DNA from: Aspergillus flavus
Taxonomy: Eukaryota; Ascomycota; Eurotiomycetes; Eurotiales; Aspergillaceae
Direction: 5' to 3'
DNA: 64,000 bases
NCBI RefSeq assembly: GCF_009017415.1
Contig: NC_092409.1
Span: forward strand, 1,054,001 to 1,118,000
Below are positions 33,583 to 47,001 of the stretch, piece after piece. The stretch's first letter is position 1; every line of letters begins with the position of its first letter. Position numbers and translations under genes: made by a program. The notes under the pieces were generated by a model that did not search any database, was not told the DNA's origin, and saw nothing but the letters and a program-made list of their open reading frames with translations.

Positions 33583-36334
33583 CGGTTGCTGTGGAGGGTG
33601 GGAGGTTAGTATATGGGGTGGAACTGGATGAGGATCGGCGAGGTGCATTGCATCGCATAGCATACCTGAGAGGGTAGAAGTATGTAAGCGACGAACGATC
33701 GGAGAATAAGGGAAGTCGATGTGCCACTGGTAGGAGGGCAGAGGTTATATAAGAAAGCTTGGTGGGGGGGAAGAGAAGAAAAGAGGGAGGGTCAAGATAA
33801 GTCAGTCCGTGGGAGAAAATGGCCAGGACAGAGGATATTTATTAGGCTTCGAGATATTAAACCATCACATCAGATAGAATCGAATTTGCTATTAAGAATC
33901 GACGATAATAAAAAACGCATGTGATAGCGGATCCGCAGAGTGACTGAACGCAAGCGGAGGGGCAAAAAAAAAAAAAAAAATACATAAATCAGAATAAAAT
34001 CGAATAAAATAAATAGTGTTACACTACGACTCATCATCGGCCTAGAATATCGTCGAGAGATAGTCCAGCATAGTCTTATTTGTTCGCATGGTCGGCCCAA
34101 TCGTCATCTGGTTGCAGTTCCAACCGCATCAGTTGTGAAATATTTGCAATCTGGGTTCAAGGGTAGACGGACTGGTTCCTTGGAAGCGAGAGATAAGGTG
34201 TCGCAAATCGAATGATCTTTGGAGCTTCCAGCACATTGCGTTATCGTCGTGGCGGGCGAGAAGATTTGATGGACGTTGAATCCGGAAAGGCAAATGAAGT
34301 GGTTTGGGAAGTGGGCTGACGGCATGTGATTGCGGGTCACACTTTTCTCTTACTGAGTGTCTACAGAGTGCTAATATAATACTACTAGTACTAATACACA
34401 GCATCCTCGTCCTAGATGATCGTTTATTATTATCGACGCCTCCATGATGATCCTCTAAACTTATTTACGAAAGGTTATTTGGATTTCTCTCTTCTGTTTT
34501 ATTTTATTTCAATCCTATCTCAACAAAATAAAATAAACAAAATAAAATAAATAAATCAAACAAATATTGACAAGACTTCTGAGAATAAAATACATGAATC
34601 ATGCATGACTAACCAGTGATGAAGCGACGCCTCCTCTCGACCACCGGCCTTGGCCTTCATCCAAACCACAGAGACTTTTTACCATCCAGGCTTTTCTCTT
34701 CGTTTCCCCTTTTGAGTTGGATCCGCCTCGTTGGTCTGAGCGCCGTCTGTCTAGCCAACAATCGCTCTCCTTGGCCCCGTCTCTCTGTCAAGCACCAGCG
34801 TCCCAAATTTTAAATTGATACATCCTAACTCTCGACCGGCATGGCATTATCTAGCGCCAACTCCGTGCATCGTACTTTTGCGTGGATTGCCATGCTCTTT
34901 CCCATATGATCGGAGCGACTAGGTTGCATTGGACATTTGTCGCAAGCGGTCGGGTCTCACTGGGATATACGAGTAGGCTAAAGGACCTAGGTACCTGTGG
35001 CTGGCAGACCCTGGATCTCATCATGTGGAATTCATTTCGTCAGGAGAGTCTCTCAGCACATGATCGTAATCTCTACTGGTCTGGTCCTTGTCCATGGCTT
35101 GTGGAATGTGAATCGGTGCTGCGGCATTGCATATGGTGGCATAGACTGTGTTATGCATGTCATTATATATTTCTGACATTTTACCTGCCATTCGACGAGG
35201 AACTCCAACCAACAAGATACTGTAGCCAAGACTGAGAAGTGTTCATTAATTCCTGGCACATATTCTAGACCGTCACAAAAAAGGACAAAAAGACAAAAAG
35301 AAAAACAAAAAAGAAAGAATTTAAAATAACTCAACATAAACCTCATCATCCTAGATCTAACCGCGGAGAAATCGCCAATCCCCAATTCACAAGCAAGAGC
35401 ACAGACAGGCACATCCGCGTCTCTTCCTACCGCAGCGGATCCCACCCGCAACAGGGAACCTAGACGCTGCTCGCAATTCTCAACGAGAGAACCCTACTAC
35501 CTAATTACAATAGTTCGATTCGCTCAATACGAGCTCTCGCTTACCACCGACTAACGGTGACCTACCGCATCCCGCACGGCCATTCGTAGAGGACTAACCG
35601 CCCGATGTTTTGGTCTCGCATGCATGGACCGGTCCAGTCCGTCTACGATGACGCCGTTCCACTTGCGCCCGGAGTACAGCGGCTACGGCGATGAGGTGGC
35701 TCTGGAGAGTTGACGGTTGGTGTTCCCCGCTTCTTCGGATTGCTGCTACTGTCCTTCCGGTTTGCTTGATTGCGGAGGTACGGAAGATGCGGGGATTCTC
35801 TGATGCGCCAAGAGGATGGGGAGTTGGCCCTCTGCTTGGGCACGTGTGCGCTTCTGCGTACTTGACTTGATGGTTCGGTAGGGAGGGGAACACGATATAG
35901 TTATATATATCTCCATGGGGGGTGGTGGTTTGGGGGAAATAATCCAGAGTAGGCACCAGAGTCAAATTGATGAAAACAAAAAAAAAAAAAAAGAAGAGAA
36001 AAAAACTTCGACTCGGGTGTTGCGGTAGTCCAAGTCACGGGGTATAGTTCGGAATTCTGTAGTCACATCGTAGTCATCTCAGACAAAGGAAGATTTTGAA
36101 TTTGTTCATATTTCCATTTCATTGCGAGGACGCCAGATCTCGGTGGCCTCCTTCATTATCAAAAAAGAAAAATGGCCAAGTCCTGGACTTGTACATCGAT
36201 ACATTCCCCATGCCTCCGCCAGCTATGGTATCCGTCCTCTTGTGTCATGAACCGAATGTGCTCGATGCCCTTTTTTGCTTGCCTCATCTAAGACCTTGCG
36301 CGCTCAAACGACATAACGCCCAAAAAAACCCCGT
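33583..36334. other. 2.75-kb region without a supported gene
   Basis: This is the upstream region of the CAP20-like gene and the 3' side of the ribosomal protein gene. Many short open frames on both strands are mutually overlapping and without domains. Homopolymer A tracts are at 33965-33980 and 35978-35992, and an AAATAAA-type A/T-rich block is at about 34498-34565. A long promoter or a non-coding transcript is possible but not shown. Confidence 0.45.
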
Positions 36335-37084
36335 TTAGAAACCTGTTCACCGGTCAGCATGCGCCCATGTATTATATGACGAAAAGCAAAACGTACGAAG
36401 AGGAGTGAAGAACCAACGGTTCTTGCCGCTGGTGTAGCGGTCCTCAAGGGCCTTCTTGACGGTCTTCTTGGCGTCCTCACGCTGGGAGACCTCCTTGAAG
36501 GTGTCGTTGGTGACGGAGCCCTTGAGACCCTCGAGCTCGAGGGTGTAACGGGTGGGCATCAAGTGGTTGTAGTTGACAACCTTGATGAAGGGCTTGATGC
36601 GGCTGCGCTTCTCGACGGTCTTCTTACCCATGCGGCGGGTGACCTTCAGGGGGTAACGCTCGATACCGGCAACGACGGCATAGGCGAAGGGGTGCGCCTT
36701 GGAGCCAGTGTCGTTAGGCTGGACAATGACGACCTATACCAGCGGTCCTGTCAGCTTCATCCCTTCACACGTCTCATCCTTGAAAACCGTAACACGCTAT
36801 CTTCCGCCCATCTAACTCTCGCTGGATGTCGTTCAATGTGTCGTAATTTTTTGTCGTCTCAAATTTATTCGCTCTCGCCAAAACAAACGCCATAACACAC
36901 AATCCGCCACGCGCAGAAACTGAAAAGGGAATCATTTCGTGTCGTACCTTCTTACCGGCGTAACGGCCACGGGTGATGATGGCCACACGGCCCACTTTCA
37001 TGACTATCGCGACATCCTGTCAGCTGGCATTCAAACGTAGTGAATCAAAAATCGAGGTGGTAGAGCGTTCAACTAACACTTCAT
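36335..37084 (-). CDS. rpl27: 60S ribosomal protein eL27
   Basis: Four exons (37084-37078, 37003-36948, 36733-36397, 36342-36335) give 135 residues. The seven-base first exon supplies Met-Lys and one base of Phe; splicing over GTTAGT...TAG restores [20 protein letters not shown]. The second intron is long (214 bases). Exon 3 holds [20 protein letters not shown] and [15 protein letters not shown], and the last exon completes WFFTPLRF. The KOW-type start ([17 protein letters not shown]) and length match eL27. The protein is a structural part of the large ribosomal subunit. A model starting at the in-frame ATG 37001 would lose the conserved first three residues. Confidence 0.95.
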
Positions 37085-37874
37085 TGTGAAAGTCCCGGCG
37101 GCAACAAGGTCGATGGGGTTGGTTGTCGATGTGCTTCGGTCGAGTAAAGAGAGTCTCCGCCGACGACGTTCTTTTTTTCGCTTGAGAATCAGGGCTTGCT
37201 CAGGGCTTTTGTGCGCCCGCCTCTCATTGGTTGCATTACCGATGCTCCGTCGCTAAGCTGTTCTGGGATAGTTTCCCCAACAAGCTTAGTGCCCGAGATG
37301 CCCGGCCATCGGATCAACTTGTTCTTTCACCGCCCATGACGGCATTGTTTACTCGGCAACGGGGCGTCTATCGGTTGCTAGGACGAAGCTTTGATGTGTA
37401 CACGAGAGATTGGTCCCGCTGCTGGTTGATGCCCCATGAGCTACCATTAAAATCTCCCTCCAGTTCTCAAACTCCACTCGGCTGTTTGGGTCACTTACTT
37501 CTTTTTTAATTGATTATCTACTCCAAGATCTACTCTACCCTCCGGGTCTTTTCTGTTGTGATCCGTTCGTCGTCTAGTTCCTTCCCTCCCCTCCATCCGT
37601 CGATAGCAAGCGCATTGATACTTTTTCTTTTTTTTTTTTTTTGTTCTGTTTTGACGACCCTTGTTTCCCCGTTGTACAACGTCCTTTGATGCGACCAAGA
37701 GTTATCTATTTTTGCTTTGTTTTGACGAATTGATATGCCTAACGACCTTAATTGACGAACATTCTTCTGCGCATTCCACCTACATTAACCCCTGTTGCCC
37801 CCGATTCAAATTTCTCTTTCAACTATCGACGAACGAAGGATACAGGAAATTCACTCCATAAGCCAGGTCTCATA
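37085..37874. other. divergent promoter region between rpl27 and the coiled-coil gene
   Basis: 0.8 kb between two diverging start codons. Pyrimidine-rich plus-strand DNA (about 37500-37660, with a T run at 37627-37642) precedes the coiled-coil gene, as is common in fungal promoters and leaders. No gene is seen. Confidence 0.55.
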
Positions 37875-40800
37875 ATGCCGGCTGCTCACACTCGCGACGG
37901 TTCCCGAGACCGGGAGCTCGTTGTCAGACATCAATCAATTCCCATGTATGTCTCAAGTATCACCTAAACAAAGACCTTTTGCCGTCCAATGGCAAACAAG
38001 GGATTGCCGCAGACTGACCCTGATATCGTGGAAATGAAGGTGGGACAGTTCAGACCCCGAACGGGCGCCTCCACCGCTGCCCATGAACCCCGGTTCGACC
38101 AGCCCGGCGACCAAGGGCAACGTTTCGCCCGGTATCCAAGCGATGGCGGCCACATTTACAGAGAAGATGCGGGAAAACGCCCCAAGTCCATACATCTCCA
38201 ATCCCATGCCACCCAAGTCTTCGCCAGAGAAGTCTCTGATCAAAGGCCAATTCCACAAGCGCATGCAGTCCTTTCAGAATAGCCCGGATCCGCGATCCGA
38301 GTTCTTAAACTATCTAGAGAGCAAATCGCCGGAACGGCCCCAACGAGCGTCAACGTTTGATTCAACGACAAAGTTGCCGGAGAAGAGTCTAATGAAGTCT
38401 GAGATAGAAGAGCCGGAGTCAGAGCCCGAGCCCCCGAACTTGCTCATCTCGCCCCGTTATCTCTCTAAACCGATTCTCGGGGAAAGCACCCCGCCCTCTG
38501 CCACCATGCTCGCACTGCAGAACATGCAACTGCCCTGCGAGCCTGATTCGCAACCGAAGAGCGTCGAGTCGGATCCGTTCGTAGGGCCGAGCCGTCCTCC
38601 AAACTATAGCTTCGAATCCTTGTCTACGCAAATCCACAGTCTTACCGATATCGCCAGCAACCTCCAGCGCGAAATGGCCCAACTGAGCCGCCGAAGCAAA
38701 GACAATGCGACAGACCTCGTTAGCCTGAAAGCCGCCACGAATGCACGAGACGAGGATATCCGGAAAAGCCTCCGGGAGCTATCCTCCAACTTGAATTCGA
38801 GATTCTTGGATGCTGATGCTGCCACAAGGTTTGATTTCAGTACTCTCCTGGGTTCTGACAGTGGTGTTAACCATAGGGAATCGGATAGTTCTCCGAACTC
38901 GAAGAAGAGCTATGGACGGATGTCAAGTCCTAATCCCTTCGCGGCGGCAATGGAACGCGAGTTGGCCGCTTCGCCTACGCCCATCTCCGATGGCTCGGCC
39001 AGTATTGCGCTGTTGGAGAAGGTACTCCGGGAGATGGCCACCAAGGAAGGCCAGGAAAAGATTACGGAATTGGTTGACGCGATTAAAGCCCGCCCCGTCT
39101 CGGACACTCCCGGCGAACCACTTGATAGTAGGATCACAAAGATGCTGGAGGAGATCCTGAGTATCGTCAAGGATGAGTGGGAGAGCAAGGCTTTGGTGCG
39201 GACACGTGCACCCTCTGTCACCGGTACTGCTGCTTTCAAGACAGGCAGATCAAAATCCATGGACCCGGAGCATTTATATGCTCCAGACCTCGACATGGTT
39301 CACGGGGACAATGGCCGACTATCAACACGCTCCATGTCTCACTCTGACGAGCAGACAACGGAGGAAATGCTATCAATCATGCGACGTGTGAAAAACAGCG
39401 TGATCGAAGGAGGTGGGATGACCAATGAAGTGAAAGCACTGGTGCGCGAGTTGCGCGGCGAGGTGCTGGGCATGGGGCGAAACCTGGCTCGGAAACTGGA
39501 AGAGATTGAGATAGCTCGCGAGGCCGCAGAGGACAAGCCAGCAGGTCCCGGAAAGGAGGAGATCTCCGCCATTGTCAACGACAGTCTGTGCGAGCTGAGG
39601 GAGCAGTTGGAAGCAATCATGAGCGAAAATAAGCAGCATTCATCGGCTTTGTCAGAATTCCGCTCCGCGATGGACGGCAACCAGATATACTCCATTGTCC
39701 AGCGGGCCTTTAATGATCTCAACTTATCACACCTGCGGGATGAGCCGAGGGGCGCTACGATGGAGAAGGATGATATCTTGGACGCAGTTAGAGATGCCTG
39801 GGAAACGTACAAGCCCGAAATTGAGTTGGAGAACTTTGGACTTGAACGTGATGAGATCCTGGAATGTCTGTCAGAAGGTCTCAAAGCCTATCAGCCGCGG
39901 CATGAAGACGCTGTCACATATGATCAAGTCCTGGCAGCTGTACAGGCGGGTATGCAACAGTTCGAACAACCGCCCACTATCACCAAGGACGAGATCGTGC
40001 ACACGATCCGCGAATGTCTCGAAACCTCCCAGACTGCTACTAGATCTGTCCATGACGAGAAGTTGGATGCTATTCGGGAAGATATACTGCAGGCAGTTAC
40101 CGAATCCGTAGCATCCCAGAGTGCACTTACGAGGCAGTCACTTGACTCTGGCCTTGATCGCGAAGAAATCATGAGCGCGGTCGCGGAGGGTATCCAAGCG
40201 CACTTCAGCTCTGCTCGTCAGCTTGAGCAACCGTACGTCACCAAGGAGGATGTCGCCAGTGCCGTCAACGATGCATTCTATGCTCAGCAGTCGACTCTCA
40301 GTACCAATGTCCAGCCTACGGTTTCCCGCGATGAGATTCTCGCCGCTATTGCCGAGGGCCTCGAGGCCCAGAACAGCATAACCCGCGAGATCGAATTAAA
40401 CAAGGATGATCTCATGGAAGCTATCTCAGCTGGTCTTCACGAGGCCAACGCCGAAAACCACAACGTCGGGGACCAGATCCTTGAACGAGTCCTGGAGCAC
40501 CATGACGGTATGAGAGAGGAACTGAAGCAGCAGTCTCTTGCCAAAGAGAACGACACCATACAAATCCTGGACGCAATCAAGGACGGCATCGCTGTGGTGC
40601 GACAGGAGGTCGAAGGCTACGCTGCTACCGCCGCCGAAGCCTCTGGCTCGCATGAAATCATGGACACCGTGAAGGAAGGCTTCCGACTGCTCCAGGCGGA
40701 TATGGAAAGGACAATCGCTGAGAGCGTTGTGGCCAGTGTTCCCCGCAACCCGGATACTCCAGAACTTCTCGATGCAATGGAGAAGGAGTTTGAGCACCTT

Positions 40801-43800
40801 CGATCTACAATTAGCACTCTCCTTCGGACAGAACAGAGCACCTCAACTGATAAGGAGGAAATCCTCGATGCCATTCGCGATGTCTCGGAGGCTCAGAAAG
40901 CCCCTAAGAGCCAGGATATTGCCACCATTATCAAACAGGAGTTTGAGCAGCTCCGGGAGTCGATGAATATGAGTCTTGTTCGTGCGGAGCCTCAAGCGCC
41001 GAAGAGTGACAAAGAGGAAATCATTGCCGCTCTCCGTGAGAACCTCGATTCTTTCCGGGCCGAGAAGAGTGAGAGAAGTGACAAGGATGAGATCATTGCT
41101 GCGCTTCGCGAGCATCTCGAAAGCTTCCGTGGCGAGCGGACCGATAAGGACGAGATCATTGCCGCTTTCCGTGAGAATCTTGAGACTGCCCGGGGCGTGC
41201 AGAGCGAGAAGAGTGACAAGGATGAGATCATTGCCGCTCTTCGCGAGCATCTTGAAAGCTTCCGTGGCGAGAAGAGAGAGACCACTGACAAGGATGAAAT
41301 TATTGCCGCTCTTCGTGAGAGCTTTGACACTTTCCGGGGTGAGAAGAGCGAGACAAGTGACAAGGATGAGATCATTGCGGCGCTGCGCGAGCATCTGGAA
41401 AGCTTCCGTGGCGACCGGATTGATAAGGACGAGATTATTGCCGCTCTACGGGAAAATCTTGAGACTTTTCGTGACGAGGGTAGTCGTTCGCGGGACCTTG
41501 GCGAGAATGACTTCTCAACTGGTGACCTGATCGACGTTTTTAACGATGGTGTTGGTAATATTCGGGACGACCTAGGCAAACTGTTGGAGAGACCAGTGGA
41601 GTTCGATTACAACGAGCTTCTTGACACTCTGAAGGAAGGACTTAGCAGTCTCAAAGCCGACGTCGAGATGTTGCGCAAGTCTCAGCTGGACGCCGAGGAT
41701 GTTACCACAACCAGAGGCGGAGAGCTGATGCTTGCCAGTCAAGCCAATCAACATATTCCACACAATCAACCCGACATCAGTAGCGACATGGAAGCGCTCA
41801 AATCTCTCATTTCCCAGCTTCAAACGAAGGTCGAAGCCATTGAATCCGCACCGCGCGCCGCGGAACCAGCCACAGACGCGCTCAAGAAAGAACACCTGGA
41901 TGAGGTCCTGGCAGGCCTACACGAGCTCCAGGGCTCTGTTACGGGCATTGTGGCACGCGAGAACCCTGCAGATGAGACCACAGCCAAGAAGGAGGACACG
42001 GACGCGATCGAGACGTTGTTGCGGAGCACGAAGGCTCAGCTCGACGAGATGAAGTTCCCCGCCGCGGATGAGCTCGCCAGAGCCGAGCAGCTTGGCAGCT
42101 TGGAATCCATGGTCAAGGAGACGAAGGAAGCCCTATTCGAACTAAGCACCCGCTTGGAAGCTGAGGGCCCTACCAAGTCCGAGATTGGTACCTTGGAGAC
42201 TCTGATGAAGGATATGTGGCTGGCCCTCGACGAGTTGAAAGGCAAAAGCCCGGAAGACGCGAGCGACACCGAGAAATTGGTCAAGGCCGACCTACAGACG
42301 GTAGAGGCCATGATATTTGAAGTGAAAACCCAGATCGATGAGCTGAAGCTGCCGGACCCGGAGACCTTGCCTACCAAGACGGAGGTTCAAGATCTGTCGG
42401 CCCTGGTCACTGAGTTTAAAGAGAAGGTGGAGGCTGAGAATGAATTGACAGCACAAGGATTCGAGGCCCGCAAGGTGGAACACGCCGGTCTCGCTGAAAA
42501 GATCGAGGAGGCCAAGGCTGTGGTCGAAGGACTTGGTGATGAACTCAAGAGCAAGCTAGATGGAAGTAGTGAGGGTCTCTCTGAGCTGAAGCAGCTTCTG
42601 GAAGGCTTAGCAGTCTCGGCGGAGAGTTTTACGACAGTCGAAAATGTTAAGGAACTCACAGAACTCATCAATCGCGAGTTCGAGCGCGCACGCGGTGAAC
42701 AGGACGCGCACAAACTCGAAAAGGAGGAGCGCGATGCCGCTTCTCTTGTCAAGCAGGACGAGACCAGAGCGGCAATTATAGTGGAGCTTGGAGCGAAGAT
42801 CGACGAGAAACTGGGCGAAGTCATGGCTAAATACGACGACATGCAGACTGCGATGGATACAAAATTCTCGGAGTCTGTCGAACGTGACAACGCCCACCTT
42901 GAAGCCGCAACTGATACCAAATCTCTTGCAGAGGACATTAAGCTTGTTATCGGTACCATGGGCGACAGCGTTAATGAGGCTTGTGAGCGCATCAGTGAGG
43001 ATACCAAGTCCTTCCTGGAGAAGGTGGATGTCTCCTACAACAAGATGGAAGAGATGCACAACGAAGTGAAGACCCAGCAGGAACAGGCCCGATCCGACAT
43101 TGAGCGGGCTGCCGCTGCCACAGATCGTGTGGAAAGCAAGCTGCATGAGTTCCATCCGCAAGTCTTGGAATCTATCCAGGAGATTCTCAATATTGTCGGA
43201 CAGCATTACGATCACTCGCAAAAGTCGGCTGAGGCTATCAAGACCGACTTGTCTGCCCTTCCTTCGACTATTCCCCAGATGCTCCCCGCTTTACCACCGC
43301 CTGAGCCGGAAAAGTACGATGACAGCAAGGTCCAGGAGAAGCTGGACAACCTATTGCATCATGCGAAGAATGAGAAGGTGCAGGAGGCCCTGAACATCCT
43401 GGTTGAGCGGGTGACGAACGACCAAGTGCACGAGAAACTTGATCAGCTCCTCAGCCAAACTACTAGCACCAATAGTCAGATGTATGACAAGTTGGATGAG
43501 CTGCTCAACCACGCTGCGGAGAACAATGGGCCAATTCACGATAAGCTCGATACCCTCATCGATCACGCAACAAATACCGATCAGTCCGTCACGCAGATGA
43601 TGAAGCTGGACGAGATGCACAAGGATATTATGGAGACGTCCCGCAAGATGACCGAGATGTTTGCAGCTCAGTCCGCAATGGTGGCCGAAGATAACGAACG
43701 CAAACGCCGCGAGGCGGAAGAGGCCGCGGTTGCTCTGGAGAGGAGAAACGCACAGAAAGAGCAAGTGGAATCCGAGATTGTCGACCTCAAGGATGAGAAG

Positions 43801-44685
43801 GAGTCTCTTCTGAAGATGATCCAGACCCTGAAGGCCGAGAAGGAGGACCTTGTTAAGCAGACTACGAAACTTGGCAAGGAACTGTCCAGCTTGGAGATGG
43901 CTCTCGAGCTCCGCCACGAGGAGATGCAGGTCATGGAGGATCGCGCAGACAGTCTCGAGAAGCGCATCTTGGAAGGTGTTCTCGACCACGCTCGCAGCGT
44001 TTTGCTCAGCCGGCCCAACAATGGTCTGAACATGAAGAAGTCGCGGGGCTCTCGGGCTCGAGGTCCTAGTGCTGCTGGCACTTCCAGCACTGTACGGGAG
44101 GCTCGGAATATCTTGAGTAACAGCGTTGGTATGGCGTTAAGGAAGCGGTCTCAGGCGTCGCAGGCCGCTACTCCGACGAAGGACGGCAAGGAGAGACGAA
44201 TCCTCAGTCTCAGCAACGTGACCGGTAACCGTGGACCCACCGATCGTCAGTCTAGTGTCAGCAGTGGGTTTGCCAGCTTGAAGCGCAGCCACTCCGTGAA
44301 GTCCAACGTCTCCGATCGGAAGTCATCTTGGGGTGGCAGAAGCTCTGTAGTGAACAAAGAGAACGAGGTGTTCCCCGAGGAGGATGAGAACCGCAGTGAC
44401 ATTGAAAGTGATGTGGGTACAGAGCGCAAAACAAGCTACGCCGGTAGTATGATGTACGGGGCAGGTAGCACTGTGTTTAATGATCGACGGCTAAGTGGCT
44501 CAAGCACCGCCACTGAAATCGTTGGCAAGGGCTCTCACTCAGTTGCCGATGACGGGGACGGTGCTTCGGATATACATGACGATCCTAAGGCCGACGATCC
44601 AGAGCTAGACTCAGAGTCGTCTAAATTGGTACTCTACGGACAACATAGCGACAGTGGGATTGGTGTTGCGAGTGTCGCAGGATAG
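37875..44685 (+). CDS. large coiled-coil protein with tandem DKDEIIAALRE repeats
   Basis: Two exons (37875-37945, 38049-44685) give 2,235 residues. The first exon begins MPAAHTRDGSRDREL and splices into SDPERAPPPLPMNPGS. The first 200 residues are Pro/Ser-rich and disordered. From about residue 220 the protein is almost entirely predicted helix, rich in Glu, Lys and Leu. Between 39750 and 40900 a diverged motif (DEIL.AI.EGL) recurs. At about 41005-41490 seven near-identical copies of DKDEIIAALREHLESFRGE occur. A strong coiled coil lies near the end (LKDEKESLLKMIQTLKAEKE), then a basic Ser-rich tail. Function is unknown; similar proteins tend to be labelled 'chromosome segregation ATPase-like', but no ATPase motif is present. 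A structural or scaffold role is likely. Confidence 0.9.
41005..41490 (+). repeat. seven in-frame tandem repeats of about 20-24 codons
   Basis: Each copy encodes DKDEIIAALRE(H/N)L followed by a variable ESFRGE-type end and a spacer of 3-8 residues (KSERS, KRETT, KSETS). Nucleotide identity between copies is visible too (GACAAGGATGAGATCATTGC repeated), so expansion is fairly recent compared with the upstream diverged DEI motifs. Confidence 0.9.
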
Positions 44686-45662
44686 CTTCAGGTGATGACC
44701 TGATTGATGTTTAACTTATGATCATGTGCAGCCTGATATGGATTCTTGAGATACCACCGATGGACGGTTCCACCGGATAAGTTCCAGCAGTGTTTGGAGT
44801 TGTTCAAGACTCGTCTCTTTTGTACTTTTCCTTTGTTGATAGTTTTGTTTAGCTTGAATGCACATGATGTCTATTCTTGTTTAGCGGTAGATACATTACA
44901 ATAATATATTTATGATCGTACCTTGCGTGTGTCCCTTGCACCACTGTAATCCAAGCTTTGTAGCCACGTAATAAATTTCATTCCAGACGAATGACTGGGT
45001 CTTGCCTCGTTCTTAACCATGTCTCTACGCTGATATCCATGTGATAGGCTTGGGCCATGATGTCAAGACTTTCAGGATAGGATTTGCTGGACCATGATAC
45101 ATACAACATGGATTCACCGGAATGCGTGTCTCTCGATAAAGATAGGGCTGTGGTCCATGATAGCACTGATATAGCCCTTAAAACAGCATATTATTGTTTC
45201 TAGACCGCTCAGCTGCATTCTGGAAACAGTCTAGTGCAGTCGATCAGGTCCAGTGATCCAATCACGAGGCCCGAGGCGATCAGCAGGTGCTGAGTCAGCC
45301 TCCCCAACGGTTTCGTCCCAACTGGCGGCCCCACGAATCAGGCATCTACAAGGCACGCGAGCAACCGCGGCACTTCATTAGTTTATCGCTAGAGATGCAT
45401 AAATGACCTTCTCCTCACCTCAGCTCGAGACCATGGCTAGCCTGGGGTCCCGTCTAGACACCGCCGTTTGACCGTCCCCTTGATTCACATCGACTTTTCT
45501 TTCCGACTATATCCAGTATCTCAGCTCTCGGCTGTTATACTGGAGCTATCAAGCTCCTTTAACTCTCCGACATACACTACATCATCACCGACTAGGCACC
45601 GATAATAACCCTACCCTCTAACTGCTCTCACCACCTTCGTCGCCAACGCCGCCAACGCCGGC
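44686..45662. other. intergenic region between coiled-coil and TLC genes
   Basis: 3' flank of the coiled-coil gene, then the promoter of the TLC-domain gene with pyrimidine-rich DNA just upstream of the start (45600-45660). No coding content recognised. Confidence 0.5.
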
Positions 45663-47001
45663 ATGTTGGACCCCTTCCCTCCTCCGCCAGCATGGCTCCG
45701 AGATCGTGTCGAGCCGTGGGCCCTCTACCTCAACGTCCCGGCCCTCTCAGACCACATCCATGAAGTCATCCTCGCTTTCGCCGGCTACCAGTTCATCCAC
45801 TCCTTCCTCTCGCCATGGCTCTCCCCGATCCTGTTCCCCCGGCACTATCCACAGCTAAACAAACGAACCAAGCTCAATTGGGACGTCCATGTCGTCTCCC
45901 TCGTCCAGAGCGTGCTTATCAACGTCTTCGCCCTGTATATCATGTTCGTCGACAAAGAACGTAAGAACATGGATACCGGAGAGCGCATCTACGGATACAC
46001 GGGCATGTCCGGACTCCTTCAGGCCCTGGCAGAGGGATACTTCGTCTACGATATCATCGTCAGTACGGTGCATATTAGGATGTTTGGCGTGGGCATGTTG
46101 TTTCATGCTATTAGTGCCTTGTGGGTGTTTAGCTTTGGGTTTGTATGTCTCCCCTCCACCCATCCAAATCTGATAACAAAGAAACCTTCTCCCTTACCCC
46201 ACGGAACCACCATACATGCGTCTCCCCAACTCTCCACCAATCCATAATCAAATCAAGAAAGAAACGAGAGAAAAAACTAACAGAGAAAACTAACAGAGAC
46301 CCTTCGTAAACTTCTACTCCCCAACCTTCATTCTCTACGAACTCTCCTCCCCATTCCTCAACATCCACTGGTTCCTGGATAAACTCAACCTCACCGGTTC
46401 CAAACTTCAATGGTACAACGGCATGCTCCTCCTCTCCGTCTTCTTCTCTTGCCGTCTCGTCTGGGGCACCTGGCAATCCATTCTCGTCTACAAAGATATG
46501 TGGTCCGCCCTAACCCAGACCTGGTCTCTATCTCCCCTCTCTCCTTCTGCTGCAGGTGGATCCCCGGTGGTACTGGACAGCGCAATCAACACCGCCGTCT
46601 TTGGCCATAGGGCCAAGCTAGCAGAGCAGTGCGTTGATGAAGTTTGTAAGAGGGCGAATGAGGAGGTGTTTAAGTATGCTGGATTCACGGCTGGTGGTGT
46701 CCCGACTTGGTTAGTGGGGACTTATGTTGCGGCGAATGTGGTGTTGAATTCGTTGAACTATTATTGGTTTTCGAAGATGGTGGAGACGGTGTTGAAGAGG
46801 TTTAGGGGGCCGAAGGAGGGTGGTTCTAAGAAGGGGGAGGGGGAGAAGAAGGAGGAGGCGGTTGAGGAGGTTGTGGAGAAGGTTGTGCTTGAGGCTGCTG
46901 CTTCGCTGGAGGAGGAGGAGGGAAGTCCGTTTCTTGGGGAGGGGGTTGCGAGGGATGTTGATGTTGATGTTGGGGGGGATGTGAGGAGGAGGAGGAGGTA
47001 G
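45663..47001 (+). CDS. TLC-domain (TRAM-LAG1-CLN8) multi-pass membrane protein
   Basis: Two exons (45663-46142, 46297-47001) with a 154-base phase-0 intron give 394 residues. Several hydrophobic segments are spaced as in TLC proteins: FAGYQFIHSFLSPWLSPILF, SLVQSVLINVFALYIMF, ALAEGYFVYDIIVSTVHI, FGVGMLFHAISALWVFSFGF, FVNFYSPTFILYELSSPFLN, GMLLLSVFFSCRLVWGTW and WLVGTYVAANVVLNSLNYYWF. A conserved His-containing helix (LFHAISAL) matches the TLC signature. A charged Lys/Glu-rich tail ends in an Arg run. The family includes yeast Tda4-like proteins of uncertain function in ER lipid metabolism. A ceramide synthase is unlikely because the full Lag1 motif is missing. Confidence 0.86.

Noticed and set aside
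33700..36300. Several 60-130-codon open frames on both strands
   Set aside because: Mutually overlapping, no recognisable domain and unlikely codon use; treated as non-coding.
37040..37110. tRNA-like look of GTGGTAGAGCGTTCAACT near the rpl27 start
   Set aside because: No acceptor-stem pairing or GGTTCGAATCC-type T-loop; the bases are the first intron and leader of rpl27.
39339..43989. Many 60-212-residue open frames on both strands within the coiled-coil gene
   Set aside because: Shadows of the 2,200-codon frame; they lack domains and follow its repeat pattern.
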